Below, piece by piece: positions 8,647 through 16,778 of a stretch of DNA of 64,000 bases. The first letter of the stretch is position 1, and each line of letters begins with the position of its first letter. The position numbers were made by a program, and so were the translations under genes. The notes beneath the pieces were generated by a model. The model was not told where the DNA came from and searched no databases. It saw only the letters and a program-made list of their open reading frames with translations. Location of the stretch: the NCBI GenBank assembly GCA_016741995.1, contig JACVCO010000002.1, positions 62,001 through 126,000 on the forward strand. Reading direction: 5' to 3'. The stretch is from Hydrogenophaga sp. (GTDB taxonomy: Bacteria > Pseudomonadota > Gammaproteobacteria > Burkholderiales > Burkholderiaceae_C).

Positions 8647-10383
8647 TCAGAAGCCCGCGCTCAGCTGGAAGCCGGCGCTGGCGTTGTCGGTTCGAAAGCC
8701 TTCGGGTTTGTGCAGGGGCGTGCCGATGAAGACGTCGTAGGACAGCGCGCCCCAGCCCTCCCAACCTCCACGGAGCCCCAGCACGGCACCGGCCAGGCGC
8801 CGGCCTGCGAGCCACTGCGCGCCGGGGCCGCCCACGCGGCCCTGGTCCAGGCCGGCGTAGAGCTGCTGCCCGCTCTGCCCCAGCGAAACGCTCAGTTCGT
8901 TGCGCCACCACCAGCCGCGCTCGCCGACCAGGCTGCGCTCGCCATCGAAGCCGCGCACGCTGTGGCGCCCGCCGATGGCGAAGCGGTCTTGCGGGGTGAG
9001 GGGCGTGCGCTCGCGCTGGCCGCGCCAGTGGCTGCGCCACTGCATCGGCAAGCCCCCCACCTGCATGGCTTGCGACCACGCTGCATCCAGCGTCACCAGG
9101 GCAAAGCGCGAGCGGCCCTCGCCAGTGGCTTCTTCGGCCGCGGGCAGGGCACCGAACGCGCCGGTGCCGCGCTTGAAGGCCGCGCGCAGATCGAGCCGGT
9201 GGCGCCCGACCTGGTGGCGGTGTTCTGCGCCCAGTTCCCAGCCGCCGGTGCGCCGGCGCTGCACCTCGACCTCGGTGTCGTCGATGAAATTGCTCGACTG
9301 GCGCGCGAAGACCTTGAACGCCACCGAGGTCTTGCTGGCGCCGTCGCGGTGCACCCCGCGCGACAGCGTGGCGTCCTGTTGCGTGCCGTGGCCGCTGTAG
9401 CGGTAGTCCTGCGCCAGGCCGGCCACGGTCTGGAAGTAGTGGTGGCGGCTGGCGTTGAAGCCCAGTTGCCAATGCCCCAGGGGCAGCGAATGGTGCAGGC
9501 TGGCGTGGCGGCTGCCGCGCGCGCCGGGCTCACCCCCACCCAGGTCGCGGCCCAGCGTGAGCTGCAGCACGTCGTTGAGCGCCAGGGGGTTGTCGACGCC
9601 GATCGTGGCGCTGCCCTGGTAGCGCCCGGTGGCGTGCGAGCCACCGTCGTCGAGCGACAGATCCAGCCGCAGTGGCAGCACTTGGCGCCAACGGATATGC
9701 AGCTCGCTTTGGCCGGGTGCATCGCCAGGGGTGATCTGGATGTCGGACTGCACCGTGGGCACGCGCCGCAGGTTTTCCAGCGCCTGCTCGATGTCGCGCA
9801 GATTGAGGATGTCGCCTGGGCGCGCCGGCAGGGTGTTCTGCCAGGTCCCCCGTGCCGGTGTGCCGTCGGCGAAGCGGATGGCGCTGATGCGCCCGGGCAG
9901 CAGCGTCAGCACAAGCGTGCCGCCCGACAGATCCTGCGATTCGATGAGCACCCGCGAGGTGACGAAACCCCGCGCCATGAGATGCTGCTGTGCCCGCGCA
10001 GCGGCCACCGAAACGCCCTCGGGGCCGAGGCAGCGGCCGATGGCGGCATCGGGTCCCTGCGTCAGGGTGTTCAGCACCCAGCCAAACGACCCTGCGTCGT
10101 CACCTTGCAACAGCACGCGCTGGATGGCGAAGCACGGCGCTTCTGCCGCGGGCCAGGCGCGCAGGGCGGGCGTGGTGGCGGTATCGCCGAACACATTCGC
10201 ACCACGCTGCAGCGTTTCGCGCTGGCTGCGCTCACGCTCTTCGGCGCGGCGCTGTTCAAGGCGGTCTCGCTCGGCGGCGTCCGCCTGCACCTGCGCTGGT
10301 GATTGTGCAAACGCCGGGCTCGGCGATGCCAGGCACGCTGCCGCCAACGCGAGCGCGCGCCGAAAGACACGATCGATATCCAT
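8647..10383 (-). CDS. cdiB: CdiB/ShlB-type outer-membrane transporter
   Basis: A 578-residue TpsB protein with a signal peptide (cleavage near AFA-Q at 26). A Glu/Arg-rich linker follows, then POTRA domains (about 70-230: FAIQRVLLQGDD, then ARGFVTSRVLIESQDLSGGT) and a C-terminal 16-strand-type barrel. The barrel carries the family motifs LDDGGSHATGRYQG and IGGRHSVRGFDGE (VRGY-type) and ends in Phe (LSAGF). It secretes CdiA across the outer membrane. It is the first gene of cdiB-cdiA-cdiI, the E. coli-like gene order. A perfect inverted repeat sits just upstream of its start codon. Confidence 0.92.
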   Translation of the reverse strand: MDIDRVFRRALALAAACLASPSPAFAQSPAQVQADAAERDRLEQRRAEERERSQRETLQRGANVFGDTATTPALRAWPAAEAPCFAIQRVLLQGDDAGSFGWVLNTLTQGPDAAIGRCLGPEGVSVAAARAQQHLMARGFVTSRVLIESQDLSGGTLVLTLLPGRISAIRFADGTPARGTWQNTLPARPGDILNLRDIEQALENLRRVPTVQSDIQITPGDAPGQSELHIRWRQVLPLRLDLSLDDGGSHATGRYQGSATIGVDNPLALNDVLQLTLGRDLGGGEPGARGSRHASLHHSLPLGHWQLGFNASRHHYFQTVAGLAQDYRYSGHGTQQDATLSRGVHRDGASKTSVAFKVFARQSSNFIDDTEVEVQRRRTGGWELGAEHRHQVGRHRLDLRAAFKRGTGAFGALPAAEEATGEGRSRFALVTLDAAWSQAMQVGGLPMQWRSHWRGQRERTPLTPQDRFAIGGRHSVRGFDGERSLVGERGWWWRNELSVSLGQSGQQLYAGLDQGRVGGPGAQWLAGRRLAGAVLGLRGGWEGWGALSYDVFIGTPLHKPEGFRTDNASAGFQLSAGF

Positions 10384-10385
10384 CC

Positions 10386-10415
10386 CTGCCTGTTGTTCTG
10401 AAAACCAACAGGCAG
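10386..10415. promoter_or_regulatory. hairpin over the cdiB translation start
   Basis: Ten-base perfect arms (CTGCCTGTTG and CAACAGGCAG on the plus strand) flank a 10-base loop. The repeat ends two bases before the cdiB ATG (10381-10383 on the minus strand), and the only purine-rich ribosome-binding sequence (AGGCAGGG) lies within or next to the stem. In the mRNA it could hide the start region. It could instead be a protein-binding operator. Between here and cioB (10416-10502) there is only a weak 7-bp hairpin at 10472-10491. Confidence 0.45.
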
Positions 10416-10502
10416 CGTATGAAAACGGGTGCGTCTTGTCGCTACGGCGCGCGCACTAGATGCGCCGCACAGGCGTGCTGTTCGGCACGCCGTTTCGGGG
10501 GA

Positions 10503-11501
10503 TCAGGTGTACGTCAACTCCCGCGCCGTTCCCCAGAACACGCGGTACATGTAGATCGTGTACGCCACGATCACCGGCAGCGTGATGGCCACGCCGATGA
10601 AGATGACGGTGAGCGAGCCCGTGGCGGCCGCGGCGTCCCACACGGTGAGGCGGCCGATCACGATGTCCGGGAAGATGCTGTAGGCCAGACCGAAGAAGGC
10701 CAGCACGAAGATGAGCACGGTGTTCACGAACACCAGCCAGCCGTAGCCCGCGTTGATCAGCGCCGGCCGCGTGACGACCCAGCGCACCGCGAAGAAAGCC
10801 GCGGCGCAGATCAGCGGCACGGGCAGCAGCGCAAAGATCTGCGGCAGGCCGAACCACTTGTCGAACACGGAGGCGTTCACCAGCGGCGTGGCCGCGGAGA
10901 TGGCGATCAGCGCCACGCCCATGGGCCACAGCACGCGCCGCGCCCAGTGCACGGCACGCACGCGCAGTTCGCCATCGGTCTTCATGATCAGCCAGCCCGC
11001 GCCCAGCAGCACGTAGGCCGCGGGCAGGGTGATGGCGATGCCCAGGCTGAACAGCCAGCCCAGGCCGCCGTTGTCGAAGCCGGTGATGTAGCTGCCCAGC
11101 ATCCAGCCCTGCGCCGCACTGGCCACCAAGGAGCCGGTGAAGAACGCGGCGTTCCAGAAGGGCTTGTATTGAATCGGCGCCTTCACGCGGAAATCGAAGG
11201 CCACGCCGCGCAGGATGAGGCCGATGAGCATGATGGCGACCGGCAGGTACAGCGCCTGCAGCACCATGCCGTGTGCCTTGGGAAACGCCACCAGCAGCAC
11301 GCCCACGCCCAGCACCAGCCAGGTTTCGTTGGCGTCCCAGAAGGGGCCGATGCTGGCGATCATGGTGTCCTTCTGCGCGTCGCTGCCCAGGGGCAGCAGC
11401 AGGCCCACGCCGAGGTCGTAGCCGTCGAGCACCACGTAGGCCAGCAGGGTCAGGCCCATCACGGCCATGAAGAAGAGGGGGAGGAATTCGGACCAGGTCA
11501 T
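10503..11501 (-). CDS. cioB: bd-type quinol oxidase subunit II (CioB/CydB)
   Basis: A 332-residue integral membrane protein with about eight to nine hydrophobic helices. It carries the subunit II signatures VVLDGYDLGVG near the N-terminus and DANETWLVLGVGVLLVAFPK around 60-80. The length fits the shorter CioB branch rather than the longer E. coli CydB. With CioA it forms a terminal oxidase in the inner membrane that reduces oxygen with electrons from quinol. I chose the ATG at 11501 because the protein then begins MTWSEFLPLF as family members do. It follows cioA by 19 bp and is the last gene of the operon. No CydX-like small ORF was noticed behind it. Confidence 0.93.
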   Translation of the reverse strand: MTWSEFLPLFFMAVMGLTLLAYVVLDGYDLGVGLLLPLGSDAQKDTMIASIGPFWDANETWLVLGVGVLLVAFPKAHGMVLQALYLPVAIMLIGLILRGVAFDFRVKAPIQYKPFWNAAFFTGSLVASAAQGWMLGSYITGFDNGGLGWLFSLGIAITLPAAYVLLGAGWLIMKTDGELRVRAVHWARRVLWPMGVALIAISAATPLVNASVFDKWFGLPQIFALLPVPLICAAAFFAVRWVVTRPALINAGYGWLVFVNTVLIFVLAFFGLAYSIFPDIVIGRLTVWDAAAATGSLTVIFIGVAITLPVIVAYTIYMYRVFWGTARELTYT

Positions 11502-11520
11502 TGCGTGTGCCTCCGTGGGT

Positions 11521-12882
11521 TCAGACGCCGGCCTTGCCGAGTTCGCCCGAGGGCGCCTCCGGCGCCGGTTTGGTCGGGTGCTCGGCCATGTGCTTGAGCA
11601 CGCCCACGTAGGTGATGAGCAGCAGGCCGTAGACGACGAGGTAGGCCGCGAGCGTGATGGCCACGTATGGCGACGGGATGGTGGTGGCGACATCGGCCGT
11701 GCGCAACACGCCGTACACGATGAAGGGCTGGCGGCCGATCTCGGTGACGTACCAGCCCGCGAGCGTGGCCAGCCAGCCGGCAAAGGTCATCAGCGACAGC
11801 GTCCACAGCAGCGGGCGCGGCAGCGTGGTCTGCGTGGCGCGGCGCTGGGGCCAGAGCTTCCAGGCAGCCACCAGCGCCACCAGCAGCATCAGCGAGCCCA
11901 CGCCCACCATCACGCGGAAGGCGAAGAACACGGGCGCCACGGGCGGGTGCGCGTTCGGGAAATCGGCGATGCCCTGGAGCTCGCCGTCCCATTCGTGCGT
12001 GAGGATCAGGCTGCCGAGCTTGGGCACCTTCACCGCGTAGTGCGTGGTCGCGGCGGCTTCGTCCGGGATGCCGAACAGCGTGAGCGCGGCGCCCTTCTCG
12101 GTTTCCCAGATGCCCTCCACGGCCGCGATCTTGGCCGGTTGGTGCCGCAGCGTGTTCAGGCCGTGCAGGTCGCCCACGAAGATCTGCAGCGGCGCCACGA
12201 TGAGCGCGGCGAACACGGCGGTGCGCAAGGCCTTGTGCGTGCCGGGCGTGGCGCTGCCCTTGATGAGTTGCCACGCACTCAGGCCCGCGATGAGGAAGGA
12301 CGCGGTGAGCGCGGAGGCCAGCAGCTTGTGCGCGAGCCGGTAGGGGAACGAGGGGTTGAAGACGATCGCGAGCCAGTCGGTGGGCATGAACTCGCCGTTG
12401 ACGATCTCAAAGCCCGCGGGTGTCTGCATCCACGAGTTCAGGCTCAGGATCCAGAACGCCGAGAGCGTGGTGCCCAGTGCCACCAGCGAGGTGGCGATGA
12501 GGTGCACGCGTTCGCTCACCCGGCCGCGGCCGAACAGCATGATGCCGAGGAAGCTCGCTTCCAGGAAGAACGCGGTGAGCACCTCGTAGCCCAGGAGCGG
12601 GCCGGAGATGTTGCCGGTTTTCTCCATGAAGCCGGGCCAGTTGGTGCCGAACTGGAAGCTCATGGTGATGCCCGAGACCACGCCGAGTGCAAACGTGAGC
12701 GCGAAGACCTTGGTCCAGAAGTAATAGGCCTGCTCCCAGGCGTCGTCGCGCGTTTGCACGAAGCGGATGCGGAAGAACAGCAGGAACCAGCACAGCGCGA
12801 TGGTGATGGTGGGGAAGAGGATGTGGAAGCTGATGTTCGCGGCGAACTGGATGCGCGAGAGCAGCAGGGTGTCGAGTTCCAT
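11521..12882 (-). CDS. cioA: bd-type quinol oxidase subunit I (CioA/CydA)
   Basis: A 453-residue membrane protein starting MELDTLLLSRIQFAANISFH; the His near 19-20 is the family haem ligand. The quinol-binding region GDLHGLNTLRHQPAKIAAVE is intact, and FRVMVGVGSLM carries the Met ligand of haem b558. The length is about 70 residues below E. coli CydA, consistent with a short Q-loop as in the cyanide-insensitive (Cio) subfamily. It binds haems and reduces oxygen without proton pumping. The ribosome binding site GGAGACC precedes the ATG. It lies between the GbsR-type regulator (20 bp upstream) and cioB. Confidence 0.93.
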   Translation of the reverse strand: MELDTLLLSRIQFAANISFHILFPTITIALCWFLLFFRIRFVQTRDDAWEQAYYFWTKVFALTFALGVVSGITMSFQFGTNWPGFMEKTGNISGPLLGYEVLTAFFLEASFLGIMLFGRGRVSERVHLIATSLVALGTTLSAFWILSLNSWMQTPAGFEIVNGEFMPTDWLAIVFNPSFPYRLAHKLLASALTASFLIAGLSAWQLIKGSATPGTHKALRTAVFAALIVAPLQIFVGDLHGLNTLRHQPAKIAAVEGIWETEKGAALTLFGIPDEAAATTHYAVKVPKLGSLILTHEWDGELQGIADFPNAHPPVAPVFFAFRVMVGVGSLMLLVALVAAWKLWPQRRATQTTLPRPLLWTLSLMTFAGWLATLAGWYVTEIGRQPFIVYGVLRTADVATTIPSPYVAITLAAYLVVYGLLLITYVGVLKHMAEHPTKPAPEAPSGELGKAGV

Positions 12883-12902
12883 GCGGGGGTCTCCTGTGGG
12901 GC

Positions 12903-13487
12903 TCAGGCCGCGTTCTTGTCGTTGCGCGCGGCGCCCTTGCCGGTGAGGCGGTCCTTGAGTTCGAGCACACGCGTCACCGTAGCGCCCATGCCCATGAGTT
13001 GCAAGGCCGTCTCGGGGGCCAGCTTCTGCACGTCGTCGAACCAGGTCATGAGGCGGTCGATCAGGTCGTGCATCTGGCGCATGCGTTCCTGCGCGTGGCG
13101 CTCGGCGTCGGTCTTCGGGGTCTCCAGCAGTGCGGTGCGCAGCATCGACAGCGTGGGCTCGATCTCGCGGCGGCGCCGCTCTTCGGCGAGCACGCGGAAG
13201 ATCTCCCACACGTCGGCCGGTGCCTCGAAGAATTCGCGCCGGTCGCCCGGGAAGTGGCGCAGCCGCGCCAGGCGCCAGGCCTGCAGTTCCTTCAGGCCCA
13301 TGCTCACGTTGGAGCGCGAGAACTCCAGCGTCTCGGCGATCTGGTCCGCGCACAGGGGCTCGGGCGAGAGGTAGAGCAGGGCGTAGATTTGCCCCACGGT
13401 GCGGTTGATGCCCCAGCGGCTGCCCATCTCCCCGAAGTGGGCGACGAACTCGCGGTTGAGGGGAGGGAGGTGGTCTTGCAGCGGCAT
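12903..13487 (-). CDS. GbsR/MarR-family transcriptional regulator
   Basis: A 194-residue protein with a winged helix-turn-helix at about residues 25-85. The recognition region is CADQIAETLEFSRSNVSMGL, followed by KELQAWRLARLRHFPGDRRE; this is the GbsR-like pattern. The C-terminal half is helical and highly charged, probably for dimerisation. It is the first gene of the minus-strand unit with cioA and cioB, so it probably controls the oxidase genes and itself. A 32-bp perfect palindrome 23 bp upstream of its start is the obvious operator. The signal it senses cannot be read from sequence. Confidence 0.8.
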   Translation of the reverse strand: MPLQDHLPPLNREFVAHFGEMGSRWGINRTVGQIYALLYLSPEPLCADQIAETLEFSRSNVSMGLKELQAWRLARLRHFPGDRREFFEAPADVWEIFRVLAEERRRREIEPTLSMLRTALLETPKTDAERHAQERMRQMHDLIDRLMTWFDDVQKLAPETALQLMGMGATVTRVLELKDRLTGKGAARNDKNAA

Positions 13488-13509
13488 GCGGCGACTGTAG
13501 CCGGAATTG

Positions 13510-13541
13510 CCTGAGATTTCAGTAATTACTGAAATCTCAGG
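13510..13541. promoter_or_regulatory. 32-bp perfect palindrome, likely GbsR-type operator
   Basis: Both strands read the same through this site. Each 16-base half is CCTGAGATTTCAGTAA (the other half is its reverse complement) and the centre is AATT. It is AT-rich inside GC-rich surroundings and lies between the regulator start (13487) and the plus-strand gene at 13610, so it can act on both promoters. Perfect symmetry over 32 bp is very unlikely by chance. A terminator role is unlikely because both flanking genes read away from it. Confidence 0.8.
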
Positions 13542-13609
13542 ATGTTGTGGTGGATTTTGTTGCAGCGCAAGAAAATGGGCGCTTCATCCACAAGGCATCG
13601 GGAGGTCGC

Positions 13610-14008
13610 ATGTTTCCTTGGCTCTGGGTCTGGGCACCCCATCTGGAGTTGCCTCTGAGCGGCGATGTCCGTCAGGACATCGAGCCGGTGTTCAGCGCCT
13701 TCTTCAAAGGCATCAAGCCGCAAGCCGGCCACGCGCGCATCGAGGAGCGGGCGGTCAACGTGGCGTCCTACGGGCGCCAGCTCGGGCTGCTGACGGACCT
13801 GCTGATCGAGGTGGCCGAGCGCTCGTTGCCGGTGCAGGGCGCAAGTGATGCCACGCTCGGCGAGTTGCGGCGCATCCGGGCCGAGATCGAGCAGATCAAG
13901 CGCGAGGAGTACGAGGCCGAGGTGGTCGAGGTGGCCGACCGCGTGAAGGCGATCCGCGCCCGCGGCGGGCCGCGCGCGGCCCGGCTGGCGAAGCGGCTGG
14001 CGGCTTAG
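13610..14008 (+). CDS. conserved hypothetical protein, charged C-terminus
   Basis: A 132-residue protein starting MFPWLWVWAPHLELPLSGDV. I chose the ATG at 13610 because GGGAGG lies seven bases upstream; an earlier in-frame ATG at 13547 has no such site and overlaps the operator region. The first about 45 residues are hydrophobic and proline-rich without a clear signal peptide. Residues about 80-125 form a likely charged amphipathic helix (LRRIRAEIEQIKREEYEAEV). I do not recognise a function. It is divergent from the regulator-cioAB unit across the palindrome, and its stop overlaps the hmuV stop by four bases, tail to tail. Confidence 0.6.
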   Translation: MFPWLWVWAPHLELPLSGDVRQDIEPVFSAFFKGIKPQAGHARIEERAVNVASYGRQLGLLTDLLIEVAERSLPVQGASDATLGELRRIRAEIEQIKREEYEAEVVEVADRVKAIRARGGPRAARLAKRLAA

Positions 14009-14796
14009 GCTGCCATCAACAACTGGGGCACGCCGGTCGGGTCCGGCACGCGGTGGGTCTGCACCCGCCACACCGCCTGCACGCGCTCGCTCGTCAGCAC
14101 CTCGGCCGGTGCGCCTTGGGCCTGCAGGCGGCCATCGTCGAGCACCCAGCAGCGGTCGGCGTAGCGCAGCGCGAGGTTGAGGTCGTGCAGCACCAGCAGC
14201 ACGCCGATGCCCTGCTCGCGCGCCCAGTCGCGCAGGGTGCGCAGCGTGGCGTGCTGGTGCTGCAGGTCGAGCGCGGCGGTGGGCTCGTCGAGCAGCAGCC
14301 AGCGCGGCAGGCCGTCGCCACCCGGCCGCCACACCTGGGCCATGCAGCGCGCGATCTGCACGCGCGCGCGCTCGCCGCCGCTGAGCTGGCGGATGGGGCG
14401 CGACGCCAGGTGCGACACGGCCATGCGTTGCAAGGCGTCGCGCACGATGGCGGCTTCGTCGGGTTCGGGTTGCAGGCGGTGCGGGTAGCGGCCGAGCTCG
14501 ACAATTTCGCGCACGGTGAAATCGAACGCGGGCACCAGGTCTTGCGGCAGGTAGGCGCGGTGGCGCGCGAACCGCGCGGCGTTGGCGGGCAACAGCGGCT
14601 GGCCGTGCAACCAGACCTGGCCCGCGCCGGGCGCGTGCAGGCCGCCGAGCACGCCCAGCAGCGTGGATTTGCCCGCGCCGTTGGGCCCGAGGATCACACC
14701 GAGCTGGCCGGGATCGAGCGCGAGGTCGACGCCGTCGAGCACGGTGCGCTGGCCGTGGCTCACCCGCAGGCCTTGGGCGTGCAGACTCGTGTTCAC
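14005..14796 (-). CDS. hmuV: haemin ABC transporter ATP-binding protein
   Basis: A 263-residue ABC ATPase. Walker A is GPNGAGKST (about 36-44), the Q-loop is in AYLPQDLVPAFDFTVRE, the signature is LSGGERARVQIARCMAQ, and Walker B is WLLLDEPTAALDLQHQH with the switch His in LVLHDLNLALRYAD. It powers haem import through HmuU. The start is a GTG at 14796, overlapping the hmuU stop as GTGA, which supports translational coupling. It is the last gene of the haem operon. Confidence 0.93.
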   Translation of the reverse strand: MNTSLHAQGLRVSHGQRTVLDGVDLALDPGQLGVILGPNGAGKSTLLGVLGGLHAPGAGQVWLHGQPLLPANAARFARHRAYLPQDLVPAFDFTVREIVELGRYPHRLQPEPDEAAIVRDALQRMAVSHLASRPIRQLSGGERARVQIARCMAQVWRPGGDGLPRWLLLDEPTAALDLQHQHATLRTLRDWAREQGIGVLLVLHDLNLALRYADRCWVLDDGRLQAQGAPAEVLTSERVQAVWRVQTHRVPDPTGVPQLLMAA

Positions 14797-15872
14797 AGCG
14801 ACCTCGCGTGCGCGCTGCGCAGCAGCGCCAGGAAGAAGGGCACGCCCACCAGTGCGGTGATCACGCCCAGCGGCAACTCGGCGGGCGCGAGCACGGTGCG
14901 CGCGAAGGCATCGGCCAGCAGCACCAGGCTGGCGCCGAGCAGAGCCGAACCCGGCAGCACCCAGCGGTGGTCGGGGCCGGCGAGCATGCGCACGATGTGG
15001 GGTGCCACGAGGCCGATGAAGCCGATGATGCCGGTGGTGGCGGTGATGGCCCCCACGGCGAGCGCGGTGACGAGCACGCACAGGCGCTTGAGGCGCTCCA
15101 CGGGCACGCCCAGCATCACGGCCTGCGCCTCGCCCAGCGCGAGCGCGTTGAGTGCGCGCGCCAGCCCCAGGCCGATGGCCATGGCGACCGCGGTGATGCC
15201 ACCCACCAGCAGCACCGATGACCAGCGCGCACCGCCCAGGCTGCCGAGCAGCCAGAACTGCAGGTTGCGCAATTGCTCGTCGGTGGCCAGGAAGTTCAGC
15301 AGGCCCAGGCCCGCGCCCGCGAGCGCGTTGACCGCGATGCCCGCGAGCAGCATGAGCCCCACGCGCGTGCCGCCTTCGGTGAGCGAGAGCGCGTAGATCA
15401 GCGCGGTGACCAGCAGCCCGCCCGCAAAGGCCATCAGCACCAGTGGCCAACTGCCGAGCGCGCGCGGCAGTTCGGGGAACCAGACCACGCCGAGCACGAT
15501 GGTGAAACCCGCGGCGAGCGCCGCACCGCTGCTCACGCCGATCAGGCCGGGATCGGCCAGCGGGTTGCGGAACAGGCCCTGCATGAGCGCGCCCGCCAGG
15601 CCCAGGCCCGCGCCCGCGGCGATACCCAGCACCAGGCGCGGCAGGCGGATGTTGAAGAACACCAGTTCGGCGCCGCTGCGCTCGCCGCCCGATGCCGAGA
15701 AGGCACCCGCGATCACGCCCGGCAGTTCGCTCAAAGGCAGGCCGTAGGCGCCCCGACCGCTGGCCCACAGCAGGCTGAACAACAGGCCGAGGGCGAGCCC
15801 GGCCAGCACCCAGGGGCCGCGGCGCTCGGGCCAGGCCATGCGCCAGGCCGTTGCCTGTGCCAGGGTGTTCAT
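14793..15872 (-). CDS. hmuU: haemin ABC transporter permease
   Basis: A 359-residue FecCD-family permease with about ten membrane helices. The family motifs FRNPLADPGLIGVSSGAALA (about 105-125) and the coupling-helix region ATTGIIGFIGLVAPHIVRML (about 265-285) are intact. It forms the inner-membrane channel for haem delivered by HmuT. The start ATG overlaps the hmuT stop as ATGA and its end overlaps hmuV, so the three transporter genes are tightly coupled. Confidence 0.93.
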   Translation of the reverse strand: MNTLAQATAWRMAWPERRGPWVLAGLALGLLFSLLWASGRGAYGLPLSELPGVIAGAFSASGGERSGAELVFFNIRLPRLVLGIAAGAGLGLAGALMQGLFRNPLADPGLIGVSSGAALAAGFTIVLGVVWFPELPRALGSWPLVLMAFAGGLLVTALIYALSLTEGGTRVGLMLLAGIAVNALAGAGLGLLNFLATDEQLRNLQFWLLGSLGGARWSSVLLVGGITAVAMAIGLGLARALNALALGEAQAVMLGVPVERLKRLCVLVTALAVGAITATTGIIGFIGLVAPHIVRMLAGPDHRWVLPGSALLGASLVLLADAFARTVLAPAELPLGVITALVGVPFFLALLRSAHARSL

Positions 15873-16768
15873 GCCGGGAACAGCCGTTCGTGCAGATCGG
15901 CCACCACCTGCGGCGTGCGCGGGCCGAAGCCGATCAGCGCGAGCGCGTCCAGGTGCACCAGCGTGCGCCCGCTGGCGCGGTGTTTCCAGGCCGGCGTGAG
16001 CTCAAGCTCGGGCCGTTTCCAGAACGCATCGACGCCGCCGTGGGCCTCGATGCTCTGGGTGGTGGTGAGGATGATCTCGGGCGCGGCGGCGGCCATGGCC
16101 TCCGCCGTCATGGGCCGGTAGCCCGCAAAGCCACCGAGCACGTTGCGTGCGCCCGCGTAGCCGATCATGGCGTGCGCGGCGGTTTTCTCGCCTGAGACCA
16201 TGGGGCTGCCGCTGTGCGACAGGATGAAGAGCACGCGCGGCGTGCTGCCGCTGCGCGCGCGCACCTTCGCTTGCGTCGCAGCCCATTGCGTGTCGAGCCG
16301 CTCGAGCAGGTCACGCGCCGCCCCTTCTTTCAATGCAGCGCGGCCCACGGCCTGCACCTTGCGGCGCACCTCGTCCCAGTCGTGGCTCACGGGCACCAGT
16401 TCCACGTTCACGCCGGCCGAGCGCAATTGGTCGATCACCAGCGGCGGGCCGGCATCGGCGCCCGCGATCACGGCGTCGGGCCGCAGGGCGAGCAGGCCTT
16501 CGGCCGAGAGCTGGCGCATGTAGCCCACCTTGGGCGTTTGCAGCGCGGCCGGTGGGTACAGGCTGGTGGTGTCGGTGCCCACGAGCTGGCCCTGCGCGTT
16601 GAGCGCGTACACCACCTCGGTGATGCCACCGCCCACGGTGACGAGTCGCGGTGCGCGCGAACCCGGTGTGGTTTGCGTGAAGGCCGTCAGCGGTGCGAGG
16701 CTGCCGGCCGCGAGCAGCGCGGTGCCTTGCAGCAGCGTGCGCCGCGTCGGCGCGGAGCGGGTGTTCAT
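15869..16768 (-). CDS. hmuT: haemin-binding periplasmic protein
   Basis: A 299-residue periplasmic substrate-binding protein. The N-terminus MNTRSAPTRRTLLQGTALLA has a twin-arginine-like RR followed by a hydrophobic stretch, with probable cleavage near AFT-Q. The mature protein has the BtuF/HmuT-type fold: RLVTVGGGITEVVYALNAQG, then KVGYMRQLSAEGLLALRPDA, and the C-terminal GVDAFWKRPELELTPAWK region. It binds haem in the periplasm and passes it to HmuU-HmuV. It starts 10 bp after hmuS. Confidence 0.92.
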   Translation of the reverse strand: MNTRSAPTRRTLLQGTALLAAGSLAPLTAFTQTTPGSRAPRLVTVGGGITEVVYALNAQGQLVGTDTTSLYPPAALQTPKVGYMRQLSAEGLLALRPDAVIAGADAGPPLVIDQLRSAGVNVELVPVSHDWDEVRRKVQAVGRAALKEGAARDLLERLDTQWAATQAKVRARSGSTPRVLFILSHSGSPMVSGEKTAAHAMIGYAGARNVLGGFAGYRPMTAEAMAAAAPEIILTTTQSIEAHGGVDAFWKRPELELTPAWKHRASGRTLVHLDALALIGFGPRTPQVVADLHERLFPA

Positions 16769-16778
16769 GGCGGGCTCC

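Noticed and set aside
10472-10491. 7-bp hairpin behind cioB as a terminator
   Set aside because: No T-tract follows on the minus strand, so termination cannot be claimed.
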